A stretch of DNA of 64,000 bases from Rhynchopus sp. YZ270_cl-10. Lineage: Eukaryota; Euglenozoa; Diplonemea; Diplonemida; Diplonemidae. Every line of letters starts with the position of its first letter. Within the stretch, counting starts at the first letter, position 1. The notes under the pieces were generated by a model. That model was not told the origin of the DNA and did not search any database. It was given only the letters and a program-made list of their open reading frames with translations. This document shows positions 18,954 through 30,431 of this stretch, piece by piece. The stretch lies in contig OZ037909.1 of NCBI GenBank assembly GCA_964035575.1, positions 248,001 to 312,000 on the forward strand. Direction: 5' to 3'. Position numbers and translations under genes: made by a program.

Positions 18954-21230
18954 TCAGTTGATCGGCTCATAATCGTCCATGCTGTCTAGCCCATCCTCTT
19001 CTTCGTCCTCCCAGTTTTCGACACTCCCGAAGGCTTCTTCGTTGTTGCGTTCACCACCGTTGTATGTTGCGTGCTGACGGAGTGCACGTTGGCTTTGCAA
19101 TGTGGGGTCTACATCTAGACCGATACGTGACGCCATTGTCCCGTTGTACAGCGCTTTGTTCGCCTTTCGTAGCATCATCACCTCGCTGTTCATTTCACTC
19201 CGTTTCTTGTGTTTTGCCTCTGTTTTGGTGTCTTTGTCGACGTATTTTGGGTTCAAATAGGTTGACACTGTCGGAAATTCATAGAGCGCGGCGCTACATC
19301 CCTCCAACGGTTTAGAACGCAGCTCTCCATTCGCAGTGGCAGCCCGGGTCAGATTGTCTAGCATCACCACAGATTGCTCGAGAACACTTTCCTTTGCAAT
19401 GAACCCAACGAAGTTTGCGGCCTGAGACGCCGCCATATGCTCCATGACGCGAAGCGAAATGCGGTCTGGGTCCGGATCGCCACGGCTCATGATTGGGACC
19501 CCTCCTCCTTGCTTCGATTTTTCGTATGCAGCTTTGTGTTGCTGCAGTGCAGAGTTTTCATCGTGCACCATCAGCCACCTCGGAACTTCAAACAAAAACG
19601 GTAAATGCAACTCCACACACTGCCGCCTGCACATCACCTCCTCCCTAAAGTGAACAAACAACGCTCGGATCGCCCCAGAGTCAACCAAATACATTAACGC
19701 CCGAAACGTCTTTTTATCATCTAAATACAACGGAAGCAACGAAGACGTAGGAAGCAATACCAACGTTGTCTCTGGATCAAAGAACAGCGCACCCTCCTGC
19801 CAGGCTGCGACCAACCCTTTGAGGCCCCGCTCCGAGGGGGAGAGGATTCGGGTAGTGTCTGAGGCCGTCTGCCTGATGAGGGACATAAATTTTTCTACGG
19901 ATGTGGTTGGGGTGCGGTGGTGCGCTGTGTTGACCGGGAAGAGTTCGTGCTGCATCCACCCATCGTAGGCGGTGTAGGAGATGTCTTTCATCCAGAGCTC
20001 GATGCGGCGTGATTTGGAGGAAAGCTCTCGGTTGAAGCAGAGGGTGAGGTGGATTGCTGCGAGAGCTGGGGACACGTGGCGTTCGGCTTGCCAGACCTGC
20101 AGGGCGTGGGGCATCTCGGCGACATAGCGGAGGAAGGCAAACCTGGACAGCATTGTGTCCTTCGCAAAGAGCGACCTCCAGTAGTAGTTCACCATGCCCC
20201 GCGTCGCGCTCCCACAGAGCCGCAGCATCGTGTCAAGAAACCGCACCTCCACCTCCACCCCGGTGCGAGGCACCTCCCCGCCCTCCTGCCACCCGCCCTT
20301 CCGTGCCAAATAGGTGTCAAAGGCCGCCCTCGCCCCAACATAATTCTTAGAATACCGGAGCACAGCACACAACGCTTCGTTCGACCCCGCCAAATAGGTC
20401 TCCAAAAAGGCGGGCGCCTTGTCCATATCTTTTAGCATCAGGTAGATTAGGTATGCTACGTGCTCGCCTTCGGTGCGTTTTTTGCGTTTGGAGCTTTTTT
20501 TTAGGTAGACTCTAAGAAACTCTGAGGGGTTCACGTGGGCAAGGCACTTGAGGATATTGGCGTACACAGCATCCGCTTCCGCTCTACTACCAGAAACGAG
20601 GTGTCGCGCCTGCGCATGCGAGACCACCTTCATGAATGCACGAAGCGGGGCGGTGTTGCGGTCCACCACCGCATCCACGGTGCTGCGGGTCCACATCCGG
20701 TTCTCGGCAACCCTCCGATAGAGCTCTTCCGACAGAAACACCAGCTCCACACCCTGCACCACCACCTCCAAATTGACCAATGCGGCAAGCGCCGCAGCAG
20801 CCCCAGGGTACTGCGTCAACTCGACCATCTTATCGACCCGAATCCTCTGCCCTGATCTGTTCTCCTTTAGATGCTCCAAAGCCTCTTCAAAAGTAGGTAC
20901 CTTACGCGGAAGGATTGCCGGAGGCATCGCTGTGGTGACATCGAATTCCTGTAAGGACGCTGCCGAGGCCTGCACCCATTGTTGGTCATCCCAGGTGTTG
21001 TTTGCATGTGCAGGGTCCCACTGTCCACCCCATCCATCCCATGCAGCATGCTCTGTATCTGCGTTCCATTCGTTTGTATCCGAAGTGGCTGTGTCAGTAG
21101 AGGTGGAGGAAGAAAGGTGGGTGTTGTACCAATCCTGCATCTGCTTTCCCTTCTCTGTGGGTGTGGAATGGCAGGCCCGTGCTGAGAGCAGTACCGCACG
21201 TTGCAAGCGTAAAGGGAGAATCTTGTGCAT
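18954..21230 (-). CDS. Large probable mitochondrial protein, 758 residues
   Basis: Single exon. The N-terminus MHKILPLRLQRAVLLSARAC is basic, amphipathic and lacks acids, typical of a mitochondrial presequence. The middle (about 130-400) is rich in paired helices (for example AAALAALVNLEVVVQGVELV, FLETYLAGSNEALCAVLRY) compatible with a helical-repeat (PPR/TPR-like) protein, although no repeat register can be fixed by eye. Near 470-560 a more compact segment (TTLVLLPTSSLLPLYLDD then ALMYLVDSGAIRALF) may be a PIN-like domain. The end is acidic (NWEDEEEDGLDSMDDYEPIN). A role in organellar RNA processing is only a suggestion. Confidence 0.7.
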   Translation of the reverse strand: MHKILPLRLQRAVLLSARACHSTPTEKGKQMQDWYNTHLSSSTSTDTATSDTNEWNADTEHAAWDGWGGQWDPAHANNTWDDQQWVQASAASLQEFDVTTAMPPAILPRKVPTFEEALEHLKENRSGQRIRVDKMVELTQYPGAAAALAALVNLEVVVQGVELVFLSEELYRRVAENRMWTRSTVDAVVDRNTAPLRAFMKVVSHAQARHLVSGSRAEADAVYANILKCLAHVNPSEFLRVYLKKSSKRKKRTEGEHVAYLIYLMLKDMDKAPAFLETYLAGSNEALCAVLRYSKNYVGARAAFDTYLARKGGWQEGGEVPRTGVEVEVRFLDTMLRLCGSATRGMVNYYWRSLFAKDTMLSRFAFLRYVAEMPHALQVWQAERHVSPALAAIHLTLCFNRELSSKSRRIELWMKDISYTAYDGWMQHELFPVNTAHHRTPTTSVEKFMSLIRQTASDTTRILSPSERGLKGLVAAWQEGALFFDPETTLVLLPTSSLLPLYLDDKKTFRALMYLVDSGAIRALFVHFREEVMCRRQCVELHLPFLFEVPRWLMVHDENSALQQHKAAYEKSKQGGGVPIMSRGDPDPDRISLRVMEHMAASQAANFVGFIAKESVLEQSVVMLDNLTRAATANGELRSKPLEGCSAALYEFPTVSTYLNPKYVDKDTKTEAKHKKRSEMNSEVMMLRKANKALYNGTMASRIGLDVDPTLQSQRALRQHATYNGGERNNEEAFGSVENWEDEEEDGLDSMDDYEPIN

Positions 21231-21239
21231 TGCTACAAA

Positions 21240-23131
21240 ATATTAGAAAAGAAGAAAAAAATGTATCTGAGATGAACCTAGGGAGTGAAGTCACCTAGAT
21301 TTTTAGTGTATCGTTCAAGCAATAGAGTGTTTCCTGAAAAAAAGGGGTTATTTGAGTGATTACTGAAAAGGTGTGAAGGTAAAATGAATTAAAAAAGGGG
21401 TCGCTTTTGTTTTAACTCCTGACCCCGAAGGGAGACATACATTTTTCTTTTTTGCTTTTTTATTTTTTTTTTTTTTGTTTTGCTTGAAGGGTGGTGGGAA
21501 GACATTTTGCTCTCATTTGTGTTGCAATATCGATATTTCACTTTACGCCTACTCGGTAGGGATAAGGTTCTGTCCCGATAACGGTGCAATTTTGCATTTT
21601 TATTTTTATTTTTTTGAACCATTCCCCTATCCTATCCCCATTCTTGTTTTCGTGGCGACAAAAAAAAAAAAAAAGTCCTGCCGAGATACAACTTCTGCAC
21701 CACAGTACCCAGCAAAAAAGGATCTGGAAAAAAATGAGGTTTTTTTTGTTTTATTTTTTTGTCCTTTTTTTTTGACAGAACAATACAAAAAAAGAATCAG
21801 AGAGGTGGTGAAGAGACCAAAAAACAGTTTTTCAAACAAAAAAAAAATCCCTGCAAAAAAAAAATCCATACTTCTTGTTTCGTTTAAAAAACGAAGTGTA
21901 TCTAGAATCAGAAACAGATGTTGTTTTATTAAAATTGCAACAACTCTGTCTGAAGTAATGTATGGATTTCTTTTTTCACTTCTTTTGAAATTGTTTTAAC
22001 TCTTTCCACCCTTTGTTGTAGTTTTTTTTGCGTTTGTTTTTGTTTTGTGTTGAGCAGGCTTTCAATCCTTTTGAAAAGACTGTCTTCAACGGAAAAAAAG
22101 AAAAATTGAAAGTACCCCCTATTTTATTTTGTACTTTCCGATCTAAGTGGTCCCCTGAAATAATTAGCCTTGGGTACTGTCTTCAAGGTTTACACAAATA
22201 TCAAAAATTTCTTGAGAGGAAAATGAAAAAATAGGAAAAAAAAAAGACAAGATAATAAAGCGATAGAAGAAGAGAAGAAGGGGGAACTTGAAAGGCCCTT
22301 TCCACTCCTGCACCTTTTTTCCATTACCCCCTCAGAATGTGGCTGTACATATTTTTTTTTTTGCATTTTTTTTAAAACCCACACCTTCCCCCTTTTCCCA
22401 CAAATTGTTCTCTTGACATTTTTCCTTAGATTTTTCTTTTTTGACATTTTTTTTTTCCAACCCTTTTCCAACTGACGATGCACGAGGAAAAAAAACAGTA
22501 CGGGGGGGAAAGGGGAGAAAAGGGGAAAGCGGAGAACAACCTATTTATCCTCTCTCTCCCTCTCTCTTTTTTTTTTTTTTTTTTTTTTGAAAAAGCTAAA
22601 TTGTGCACATTAGTTGCACAGGGCGACTGCACAGACACACACAATATGAAAAAAATACATTCGCAAAAGAAAGAAAAAAGAAAAAGCACACAAAAAAAAA
22701 AAAACTGGGGAGAAACGTTGTTGCGTTTTTTTTTTTCACTGGCCCCAAAATGGGGTAGGGGGGGGGGGAATCAAAACATATCCAGATTTACATCACTAAT
22801 GGTGCCCAAAATCCCACTATTGTACTACAAAAAAGGTACAGGGCGAGCCACATCGACTAAGCTTTTTTTTGTGTTGCACCATCAAAGAAGGGGCGGCTGG
22901 ACATTTTAAAGGCAGGGTCGAAACTAATGAAGAGAATCAACCTTACCCAAAAAATGAAAACGGTCTTTTTTTTTAGATCACTTCCGAAAAACCCTTCCTT
23001 TTTGGTATTTTTGTGCCCCACCCCACCCCTGGTTTTTTTTTTATATTCGTTTCGCTACAAAGTAAAATACTCCCACGCACAGGTACGTTGACTTTTCACA
23101 GAACATCTATAAAGGAACTTCGGGTGCTCCC
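21240..23131. other. Long AT-rich intergenic region
   Basis: Almost 1.9 kb dominated by A and T runs, with frequent AAAAAA/TTTTTT tracts and no GC-rich-third-position reading frame. Open frames here are lysine/phenylalanine artefacts. An S2-like fragment (GATGAACCTA) occurs at about 21262. No RNA gene or coding region recognised. Confidence 0.5.
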
Positions 23132-25269
23132 CTAGTACTCGTCGACCTCCTCGTCCTCCTCCTCAACGGGCTCCTCTACAACCGGCTCGGGTGCGGCCTC
23201 CTCCTCCTCCTCCGGGGGTGCAAGCTGGCGGTCGATCAATCCCTGGATACGCTTCACCTGTTGTGTGGTGTGTGGTTTGAATGCATTGTTGGTACACCTG
23301 ATAACCCCATTTTGCGTACTTGTTGTGTAGTTGCTATTTTTTATTTCAGGAGTACCAATTGCTATGATATTTTTCCATTTTTTGATATACTGTTAGCGTA
23401 GTGTAGTTGCCACAGTGCAACATCTCCACCTTTTTTTTGGTGCTCTGCAGGGGTGGGGTTATGTAAAAAGAACTGATTTCTCTCTCAATATGAAATTCAT
23501 TCTATTTTTGCACAACATACCTTCTCGTGGATGGACTCCCAGCTCTCTCCGTCGGAGTGTGCCTTGAGCCATGCCTTGATCTCCCCGATCTTGGACATGT
23601 ACTCTTCTCTTCTCTGTCCGGAGACCTCATCGACGGTACGGCGGTCTGTGGAGAGGAAGGTGAGCTTGCTGAAGACCGTGCGGCGGAGGATGTTGTAGTT
23701 GTCACGGATGCGCTCCATGCGCAGCGAGAAGTCGGACAGGTGGTCTGCAAGCAGGGCGTGCTGCGAGAACTCGTTCAGCAGCTGGCGGCACTGCTGCAAC
23801 ACAGGCGCCACGACCTGGATGCTCTCGTTGTCGGTCGGCAGCGTCAGCACACGGATCGTCTCCTCCAGGAACTTCTTCAGCTTCGTCGAGAACCCACTGA
23901 ACGCACGCACCTCGTTCTCAAGCTTCGACTTCTGGTGGATCTCAAGCATAATGTGACGCTGTCTCTCATACGCAGTGATCTGCAGGTTCAGCCACACCTC
24001 GTTCACCTCCACAAGCGCACGCTCGACCATCTTGTTGGGGAGGAGTGCCTCGCCGGTGTCGCCAAGGTGTGCAAAGTTCTCCTCCATGGTCTCGATGTTG
24101 AGGATGAGTGATGCACAGAACTCCTGCACGTGGTGCGGCTCGGTCTGTGCCTCCATGTTGGTGCGCTCCTGCCTGCACCACTGCAGCAGCTTCGTGTCGT
24201 CCTTGAGGAACTTCTCGAGCGTTCCCTTCATGTCGCTGCGTCTCTTCTCCTCCTGCGTGAGGATCGTCTCCCACGTGGCTGCACTGCGCTTCACCTGCGA
24301 CAGCACCTCGGTCACATCGTAGATGTCTGCGCTCTCCTCAGGCCAGCCGATCTTGATCAGTTCCGCGCGTGTCTCCTGTGGGGTGAGTGGAGTGGCAAAT
24401 AGGTCGTGTAAGTAAGTGGGTGAGTGGGGGGGGCATGTGACGTACCTCAAGGCTCTCAATCTCCTTGGTAATCTTGTCCACCTCAACGTCCTTCCACTGC
24501 ACGGACTCCTCCTGCAGCTTCTCGAATTCGCTCTGCTCGAGGCGCTGGAGCTCTGTAGGGTGTTGGTGTTAGAAAGGAAATGGAACAAAAAAGGTTGGAG
24601 ATGAACCTGAACCTCTCGTGTGTGCTAGAAACAAAACCTAATAATATTATCCTATCCGCATCCATCAGTCTACATACCGTATCCGTGTCCGTGTGGCTTG
24701 GGGGCGGTGCAGCGGTGGTTGAAGGTGACGCGGTGCGCCTCAAGGGTGCGGAGTGCGTTGAGCTTGGCGTCGGTGAGCTTGATGAAGAGCTTGCCCTGGT
24801 CGGGGTGGTACTCGAAGGGCCCCTTCTCCTCGTACTGCGAGGCCGCCTTGCGTGCTGTGGCCGCAGCCTTCGTCGCGTCGTTGAGCTGGTTGATCAGCGT
24901 CGACTCCTCCAGCTTCGCAGCCGCGTTCGCCGCCTTGGCCTCCTCGAGCTGCTCCTTCAGCATCTTCCGTTCCCTTTTGAGCGCACCGTTCTCGTGGTCG
25001 AACCCGGTCAGCTTCTCTGCATCCGTCTTGATGGCGGCACGCGCCTCCTGCAGCTTCTCCTCAATGATGGGCACGTTCTTCTCAAGGAACTTGTTCAGTG
25101 CCTCACACTTGTTCTGGTACGCATCCGCGGCAGCGTCCTTTGCTCCCTCGTCATCAGGGTTCTGACGGACCTGTCCCTCAGCACGGGCAACGGTGGTGTC
25201 GTTCAACTCTGCGGATGTGCGCAGCTCATCGCAGGCAAGCCTGACAGCATCACAGCACGCTACGGCCAT
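23132..25269 (-). CDS. Spectrin-like coiled-coil protein with acidic EEVDEY tail
   Basis: Four exons, 25269-24678, 24552-24446, 24375-23521 and 23257-23132; donors GTATGT, GTACGT, GTATGT, all acceptors CAG, phases 1, 0, 0; 559 residues. Almost the whole protein is charged helix with spectrin-repeat-like texture (EVNEVWLNLQITAYERQRH; SADIYDVTEVLSQVKRSAAT). The last exon encodes a very acidic tail ending EEEDEEVDEY. That tail resembles the C-terminus of alpha-tubulin, which ends in Glu-Glu-Tyr in many species. A cytoskeletal, probably flagellar, role is inferred; it is not clearly one of the classical paraflagellar rod proteins. A pyrimidine-rich tract with CCCACAG lies just upstream of the ATG. 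Confidence 0.8.
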
Positions 25270-26768
25270 TTGTTGTTCTTGGGGGGGAGGGGCTGTGGGT
25301 TGGGGGTTGGGGGTTGCGTAGGCTAAGCAAACTGCATCAAAACAAAGAAATATCTTATATCTTTTTTTGTCCCTGACTTTGTTCGAACCCCAATCTCCAA
25401 ACACTCTAGTATCTACACGAGAGAGGTGGGGGGAGGGATGAGGGATGCGGGCTCGGAGAGAAGCACTGCCACACCGGACTGAACGTAGCCACTCCTGCCC
25501 CTCCATTTGAAGGGGGTGAGCATGGTGCCTCACAGTGCCTCCATCTTCAAAAATATATTATGAACAAACCAACAACCTACCGTTTGCGCCTATTCTAAGC
25601 CCCTGTGCTTAGGCACTACGATTGGTCTCTTTTTTTATGCAGTTGTTATGCGCAGTTTGTTCACAGAAAGGTGAAAGAACGAAAGGAGAGAAAGATTTGA
25701 CACCACAACCACAGGGCAGGACATCTTTGCAGACAATAAAACAATTTTTTTTCTTCCATTTTCTCCCCTTTTTTTCTGCAAAAAAAAGTTGACTTGAAAT
25801 ACAAAGCCCTCTCGAGACAGTGTACCTTGGTGCATGACAGAAAAAAAAGGAGGGAAAAGGGAAGAAAAACCAAAATGATCCTTAGCCTCGCTGTGCTTAG
25901 TCACATAATCTGAAAGGATGCCATGCTGTCTCGTGGAAGCTTTTGATACAGAAAACCAAAACATATTTTTTGCGATACGGCCAGAACACCGAGGTGCATG
26001 ACCGGTGCATCGGGTGGACCCAATGTAGGCTCAAATGGGAGGTGTGAAGAGGAGTAGGGGGAAAACCAGAGGGGATTTGGGAACGATAGTGACGAATAAG
26101 CTTAGAATCTGTTGAGCAGCTTGACAGTTTTTTTTGTTGTTTTTTTTTTGTTTTTTTTTGGAGGGAAAATGGGGGCAGGCTGAACGTTGTTTCCTTTCTT
26201 GAAAACTTTTTTACAAATGGAGTCGGCGAGCTAAACGAGGAAGTTGCCTTCCTAAACGAGCCCAACAACTGGTAAAAAAGGGATCATCACTCACCTGCAT
26301 CATTGAAGTAACATTTCTTACCAATGGTACACTGCCCCCCTTTTTTTGCATGAACGGGGGTATGAAAAAAAAAAAAAAAAAACGGGATAACGTTGTAAGT
26401 GTTAACGACTCTACGGACAAAAGGCAAAGACGGTTGTTTTCCTCCGCAGGTTATCGAAACCGCAGAGAGAGGGGGGTATACACTATACAATCAGAGGTTT
26501 CGCGATCAGCACACATACTTGCAACAAAAGACACTCTAAGGGGGGAAAATACCGCCGATATATTTTTGCATATTTTTTCTGAATTTTTTTTGACAATCGT
26601 GGCGGGGGGGTTTTTTTTGCTGGTTCTTTTTTATTTTATTACCCCTGGGGCAGACAAATGCCTGACAAAGACATATCTGCAACGGGTCGCGTTTGTTTTT
26701 TTTGTTTGGATTTTTCTTCTTTCGTTTTTCTAAGTGAACATTTCCCACCCCCCTCCATCCCCCTTTAC
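25270..26768. other. Intergenic region with S1/S2/S3 repeats
   Basis: S1 (AAATACAAAGCCCTCTCGAG, about 25788-25833), S2 (TTAGCCTCGCTGTGCTTAGT, about 25880-25910) and a degenerate S3 (GTTATCGAAACCGCAGAGAG, about 26450) occur in plus orientation. No coding region with normal codon use. Confidence 0.45.
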
Positions 26769-28928
26769 CTATCTCCTTCTCGACTGGAGCCGTTCATTTG
26801 TTCTGGCCTCAAGCATTAACCGTTCGGAACGGGCTTCGTTGTATTCACTCTGCAAGGTTTAAGATGGTAGTTATTGTACCCCAAGGAAAGAGAATTGAAA
26901 CGTACTAAAACACAGCTCAGTCGAGCTCATGCAAAGGGTGGGAGACGTGAGTGTTCAAAGAACAGCTAAAAAGATGAACCTAAGCCTGTCGTGCTTGGTC
27001 ACCTTAATGCACACAGCTCTTATACTCTCTCGCAGCATCAAGCCGTGAAAGGCAATATACACACGGCAACATACCCTAAGTGTTTCGAGACGAAGATTGC
27101 TCCCAGTACCTGGACTGCGCCGTGTTGAGGAGGGGACTCTATTAGGTGAGGTGCTTTCCGATGGTGTTGGCGAACGTGAGGGATACTGTAATGAGAGAAG
27201 AATGGGAAAAAAAGAGCAGAAAAAAGTCGATTTTTTGCTTTTTTTTTTTTGTTGTTTTGGAAAATACTAGCACATCGATCCTAGTCATTACACAAAAAGT
27301 CATTATTGGTCAGGCGGCTGTGTCACAAAGGGGAAAAAAAAGGGGGTTACCTTATTTGCTGGTGTCGACAGCGAGGCTGGCTTCTCTGTCGCAACCCTCG
27401 GAACAGTGCGGAGGTGCTGTGGCATCTCTTTGCTTGAGGCGCGTGCAGAGCCCGACGCTGAGCCTTGTGAGCGGAGCGACCGTGACAGAGAGCGTGCGTT
27501 GGCACGGCTCTCACGGTCGCTCTCGTTGTTGCTGCTGGCGTAGCCGCCGGTACTGACACCACCACCACCACCCACACCCACACCCACACCCGCCTTGGCC
27601 GCACGCAAAGGTGCAGGGCGCTCTCTGTAGTCCCTAGGGATGTCGTCTCTCTCCCTCACGTCTCGCGTATCTCTGGCTTCTCTCACGTCTCTCACATCTC
27701 TCGCTTCTCTCGCCTCCTCAAAGCACATATCAGAGTCGCGCGACTGTGACAATGAGTCATCGCGTTCCTGCGCAAGACGCTCTGTGCGTGACCTCGTGCT
27801 GCGCCGTGCAACAGCACTCAGCGGCACCTTCTGCGCACTGCCCGCAGTTCTGACGCTGGATGCACTGCCACGCTCCCAGTCGCGCGCTGTGGCGAGGTCT
27901 TGCTGCTTTGGCTTGCGCAGCTCGCGTTCGAGAGAGGCCTGGAGTCTGGAGATCTCCTGTTTCTGTGTGTCGACGAGGGAGCGGAGGTTGTCCTGCTTGT
28001 CTGCCTTCTCCTTTGCACGGCGGAGCTGGTCTTGCAGTGCCTCAATCTCATCACTGCGTGCGTCGAGGAGCTGCTGCTGTGCGGCGAGGGTGTGGAGGTT
28101 TTCCTCGACTTCGTCTTGGAGAGTGGCAACTTCGTTCTGGAGCTCACGTTGTTTGGTGTCGGCGGTGTGGAGGCGGCGGTTTTTCTTTTCGATATCTTTT
28201 CTGAGCTCTTCGCTGGCGGGCTGAGCTTGGAGCTCTTCAATGTGCTCCTTTAGCTCAGCATTCTCGGTCTCAAATGCACGCACCGTTTCTCTGAGGGCCT
28301 CATCACTGTGCGCAGCCTCTAAAGCCGCCACCCTTCTCCAGTGTTCGTCCCACAGCTCAGCCATCTCTGCCTGGTGATGTGTCTCCACCTCATCCAACTC
28401 CGCGTGGTGCTCGTCACGTTCTTCCTCCAGTTGCCGCCTCAGCCTCGCAATCTCGCCCCTATCCTTTTCGCGGTCCCGCTCCGTGCCGGACAGTGCAGTG
28501 GGTGATCTCCGACGTGGCTGCTGTGGTGCCCGCCTCTCAGGGGTCTGTCTCGGGGGGGAGAGAGAGTCTGAAGAGTGGGATGCTTCTGAGGAGGAAGGGC
28601 TGTGGTGGCGTGGTGGGGGTGGTGGTGGTGGTGGTTGGGTTTGCTTGCGGCGGGTGGTGCTAGGGGAGGTGGCTGTGGAGGTGCGTGGCAGTGTGCCCTC
28701 CTGGAATTTGCGTGCCAAAGTTTCAACCTCGTCCGCCTGTTTGTCGGCGAACCCCATCAGCCGGAGCATTTCCCCAGCATTTCGCTGTCTCTCGCGGGCC
28801 CGTTCCATCTTCTCCGTGTCGAGTCGCCCCCTCAGCTCCTCCTGGGTCAGCTCGCTGTCGGGGTACTCACGCTCAGGGGCGGCGGTGGTTCCTTCCTGCA
28901 GACGATACCTCTGTGAAGCGCTGGACAT
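26769..28928 (-). CDS. Coiled-coil protein, three exons, 589 residues
   Basis: Exons are 28928-27351, 27185-27075 and 26849-26769; donors GTAACC and GTATGT, acceptors TTACAG and TTGCAG; all junctions phase 0. Start at MSSASQRYRL (first true ATG). Residues about 35-80 form a charged helix with a UBA-like GFADKQADEVETLARKF segment. Next come a PPPPPPPPRHH stretch, a long coiled coil (about 155-335, for example AELKEHIEELQAQ), a region of tandem EAR-DVRD-VREARDTRD repeats and a Gly/Val run. The last exons are basic/serine-rich (SRSPTPSESTSPN, ERLQSRRR). Function unknown, probably cytoskeletal. The second intron carries an S2 repeat. Confidence 0.75.
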
Positions 28929-29045
28929 AGTGTTGATCACATTCCCTGGAAGGTGAAGGAGGTGTGTGTGTGGGGAAAGGTGTTTTGCATAATCTGAAAG
29001 AGTGAGCTTGGGATTGCAGAGAGACCCCTACATTGATTTCAAATC

Positions 29046-29100
29046 TATACCTTACTTCACCTTCGGTTGCCCTTACAGGGGGTGAAGGAAGGTTGTTGAA
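29046..29100. repeat. S4 hairpin repeat, copy 1
   Basis: ACCTTACTTCACC ... GGTGAAGGAAGGT forms a 13-bp inverted repeat around CGGTTGCCCTTACAGG. A second copy is at 54136-54188. It lies upstream of the coiled-coil gene. Role unknown. Confidence 0.6.
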
Positions 29101-29294
29101 AAAGAAAAACAAAACAAAAAAAAAAGAGAAGTTGAAATTCAACCCACAGGTGTTCGCGAAAGGGGAGAAAACATGGTGCACCTGGACACAGAACGGCTCC
29201 ACCACACCACAACATCACCCGCAGTACAACGTTGGTGGATGCATGGATGCACATCTCGACCGAGGAGACAGTGAAACCTGTCTGTACCCACACG

Positions 29295-30431
29295 TCACTC
29301 ACTGTTGTGTGGGTACAGATGCCTTGTCACAATGGCACTAAGTGATGGCATAGTCACAACAACGCGTGAACACGGCGATATCGCAAAGGACGCATTTGAT
29401 CTATATGGTATCACATGTACACAGGACATGGTCGCCACATCATACTGGCGCAGCTCATCGTCTCTATGAGAGTCATAAAGTGGGACCCCCACCATAAGAT
29501 ACTTCCCACACGGGGTGAACTGTATGCCCCGGGGAACCCCATCCACATCAATGCTGCCAAGAGCCGCACCACTCCAATCATAGAGGTGCACGGGGGTGCC
29601 GCTGCAAGAGCCCACCACAGCAAAGACAGAGGCAGACCGTGAAAGCGCTACTTTTGAGTACCACACCCCCTCCGCTGGCACACATGCCACAGCTTCACCT
29701 GTGTTCACATCCCACAGAAGTGCGTTTTCCTCTTTGCTAGAGCAGGTTATCGCCCACCCACCACAGTGCGTCAGGGCCACACGCCCGCACCCTTCGTGTG
29801 AGAGAGTGCGGAGCAACGTCAGGTCTTCGTCATACACAGAGACCCCGTCTTCTTCGCGTTGTATGCCTTGGGAAACAACAACACCGCCAGAGGAGAACAC
29901 TGCGTACGAGGAGTCGTTGACTTTGCGGAGCACCTCCCCACCCGGAAGCGCAACCTCGAGAAGGTGATCCCCACACGACAGGTAGCAGCGTGTCTTGCAC
30001 TGCGAGATGGCAGGTGGACCGTACATTTTATTGCCCACTTTGAACGAGAAGACAGTGTCGAAGGTTTCTGTGTCGAAGCCGCCTACGTCCCCACTCTTCT
30101 TTTGGTGAGCAGTGTAACTATGGATGCAGAGCGTTCCACAATGCGACAGCGTCAACGACTCTGCGAGCGTCTTTGCATTGTACTGAGCAGGACACTTGAT
30201 GTCGGCAAAGTGAGGGCGGGCAAGCACAACCTGCACCCCTGCACCAAACGCAGTGTCCTGCAGACGGCACGTCCCCTCCAACACCTGCGTGCCGATGCGC
30301 ATCTCGACAGACGCAGGCGAGACAGCAAGCGCCATGCACGCAACCTCCTTTGCCTCTGCAGCGTCCGCCTCGCACGGCACCTCCACTGTCGCAGTCACGC
30401 CTGACTCTTCCAGCACAAAAGTCACATCCAT
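29295..30431 (-). CDS. Ubiquitin-like domain plus WD40-type beta-propeller protein
   Basis: 378 residues, single exon. Residues 1-75 (MDVTFVLEESGVTATVEVPC ... GAGVQVVLA) look like a ubiquitin-like fold. The remainder shows repeating blades of WD40 character (ALTHCGGWAITCSSKEENAL then LWDVNTGEAVACVPAEG; VALSRSASVFAVVGSCSGT; GIQFTPCGKYLMVG), with few canonical WD dipeptides. Such propellers usually act as protein-interaction scaffolds; no specific partner can be named. The upstream sequence has no coding extension. Confidence 0.75.
   Translation of the reverse strand: MDVTFVLEESGVTATVEVPCEADAAEAKEVACMALAVSPASVEMRIGTQVLEGTCRLQDTAFGAGVQVVLARPHFADIKCPAQYNAKTLAESLTLSHCGTLCIHSYTAHQKKSGDVGGFDTETFDTVFSFKVGNKMYGPPAISQCKTRCYLSCGDHLLEVALPGGEVLRKVNDSSYAVFSSGGVVVSQGIQREEDGVSVYDEDLTLLRTLSHEGCGRVALTHCGGWAITCSSKEENALLWDVNTGEAVACVPAEGVWYSKVALSRSASVFAVVGSCSGTPVHLYDWSGAALGSIDVDGVPRGIQFTPCGKYLMVGVPLYDSHRDDELRQYDVATMSCVHVIPYRSNASFAISPCSRVVVTMPSLSAIVTRHLYPHNSE

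Noticed and set aside
20049-20435. Plus-strand frames opposite the 758-residue protein (and similar ones opposite 23.5-25.3, 27.3-28.9, 36-37.8 and 62.8-63.8 kb)
   Set aside because: Antisense shadows of strong minus-strand coding sequence, open because of its GC-rich third positions.
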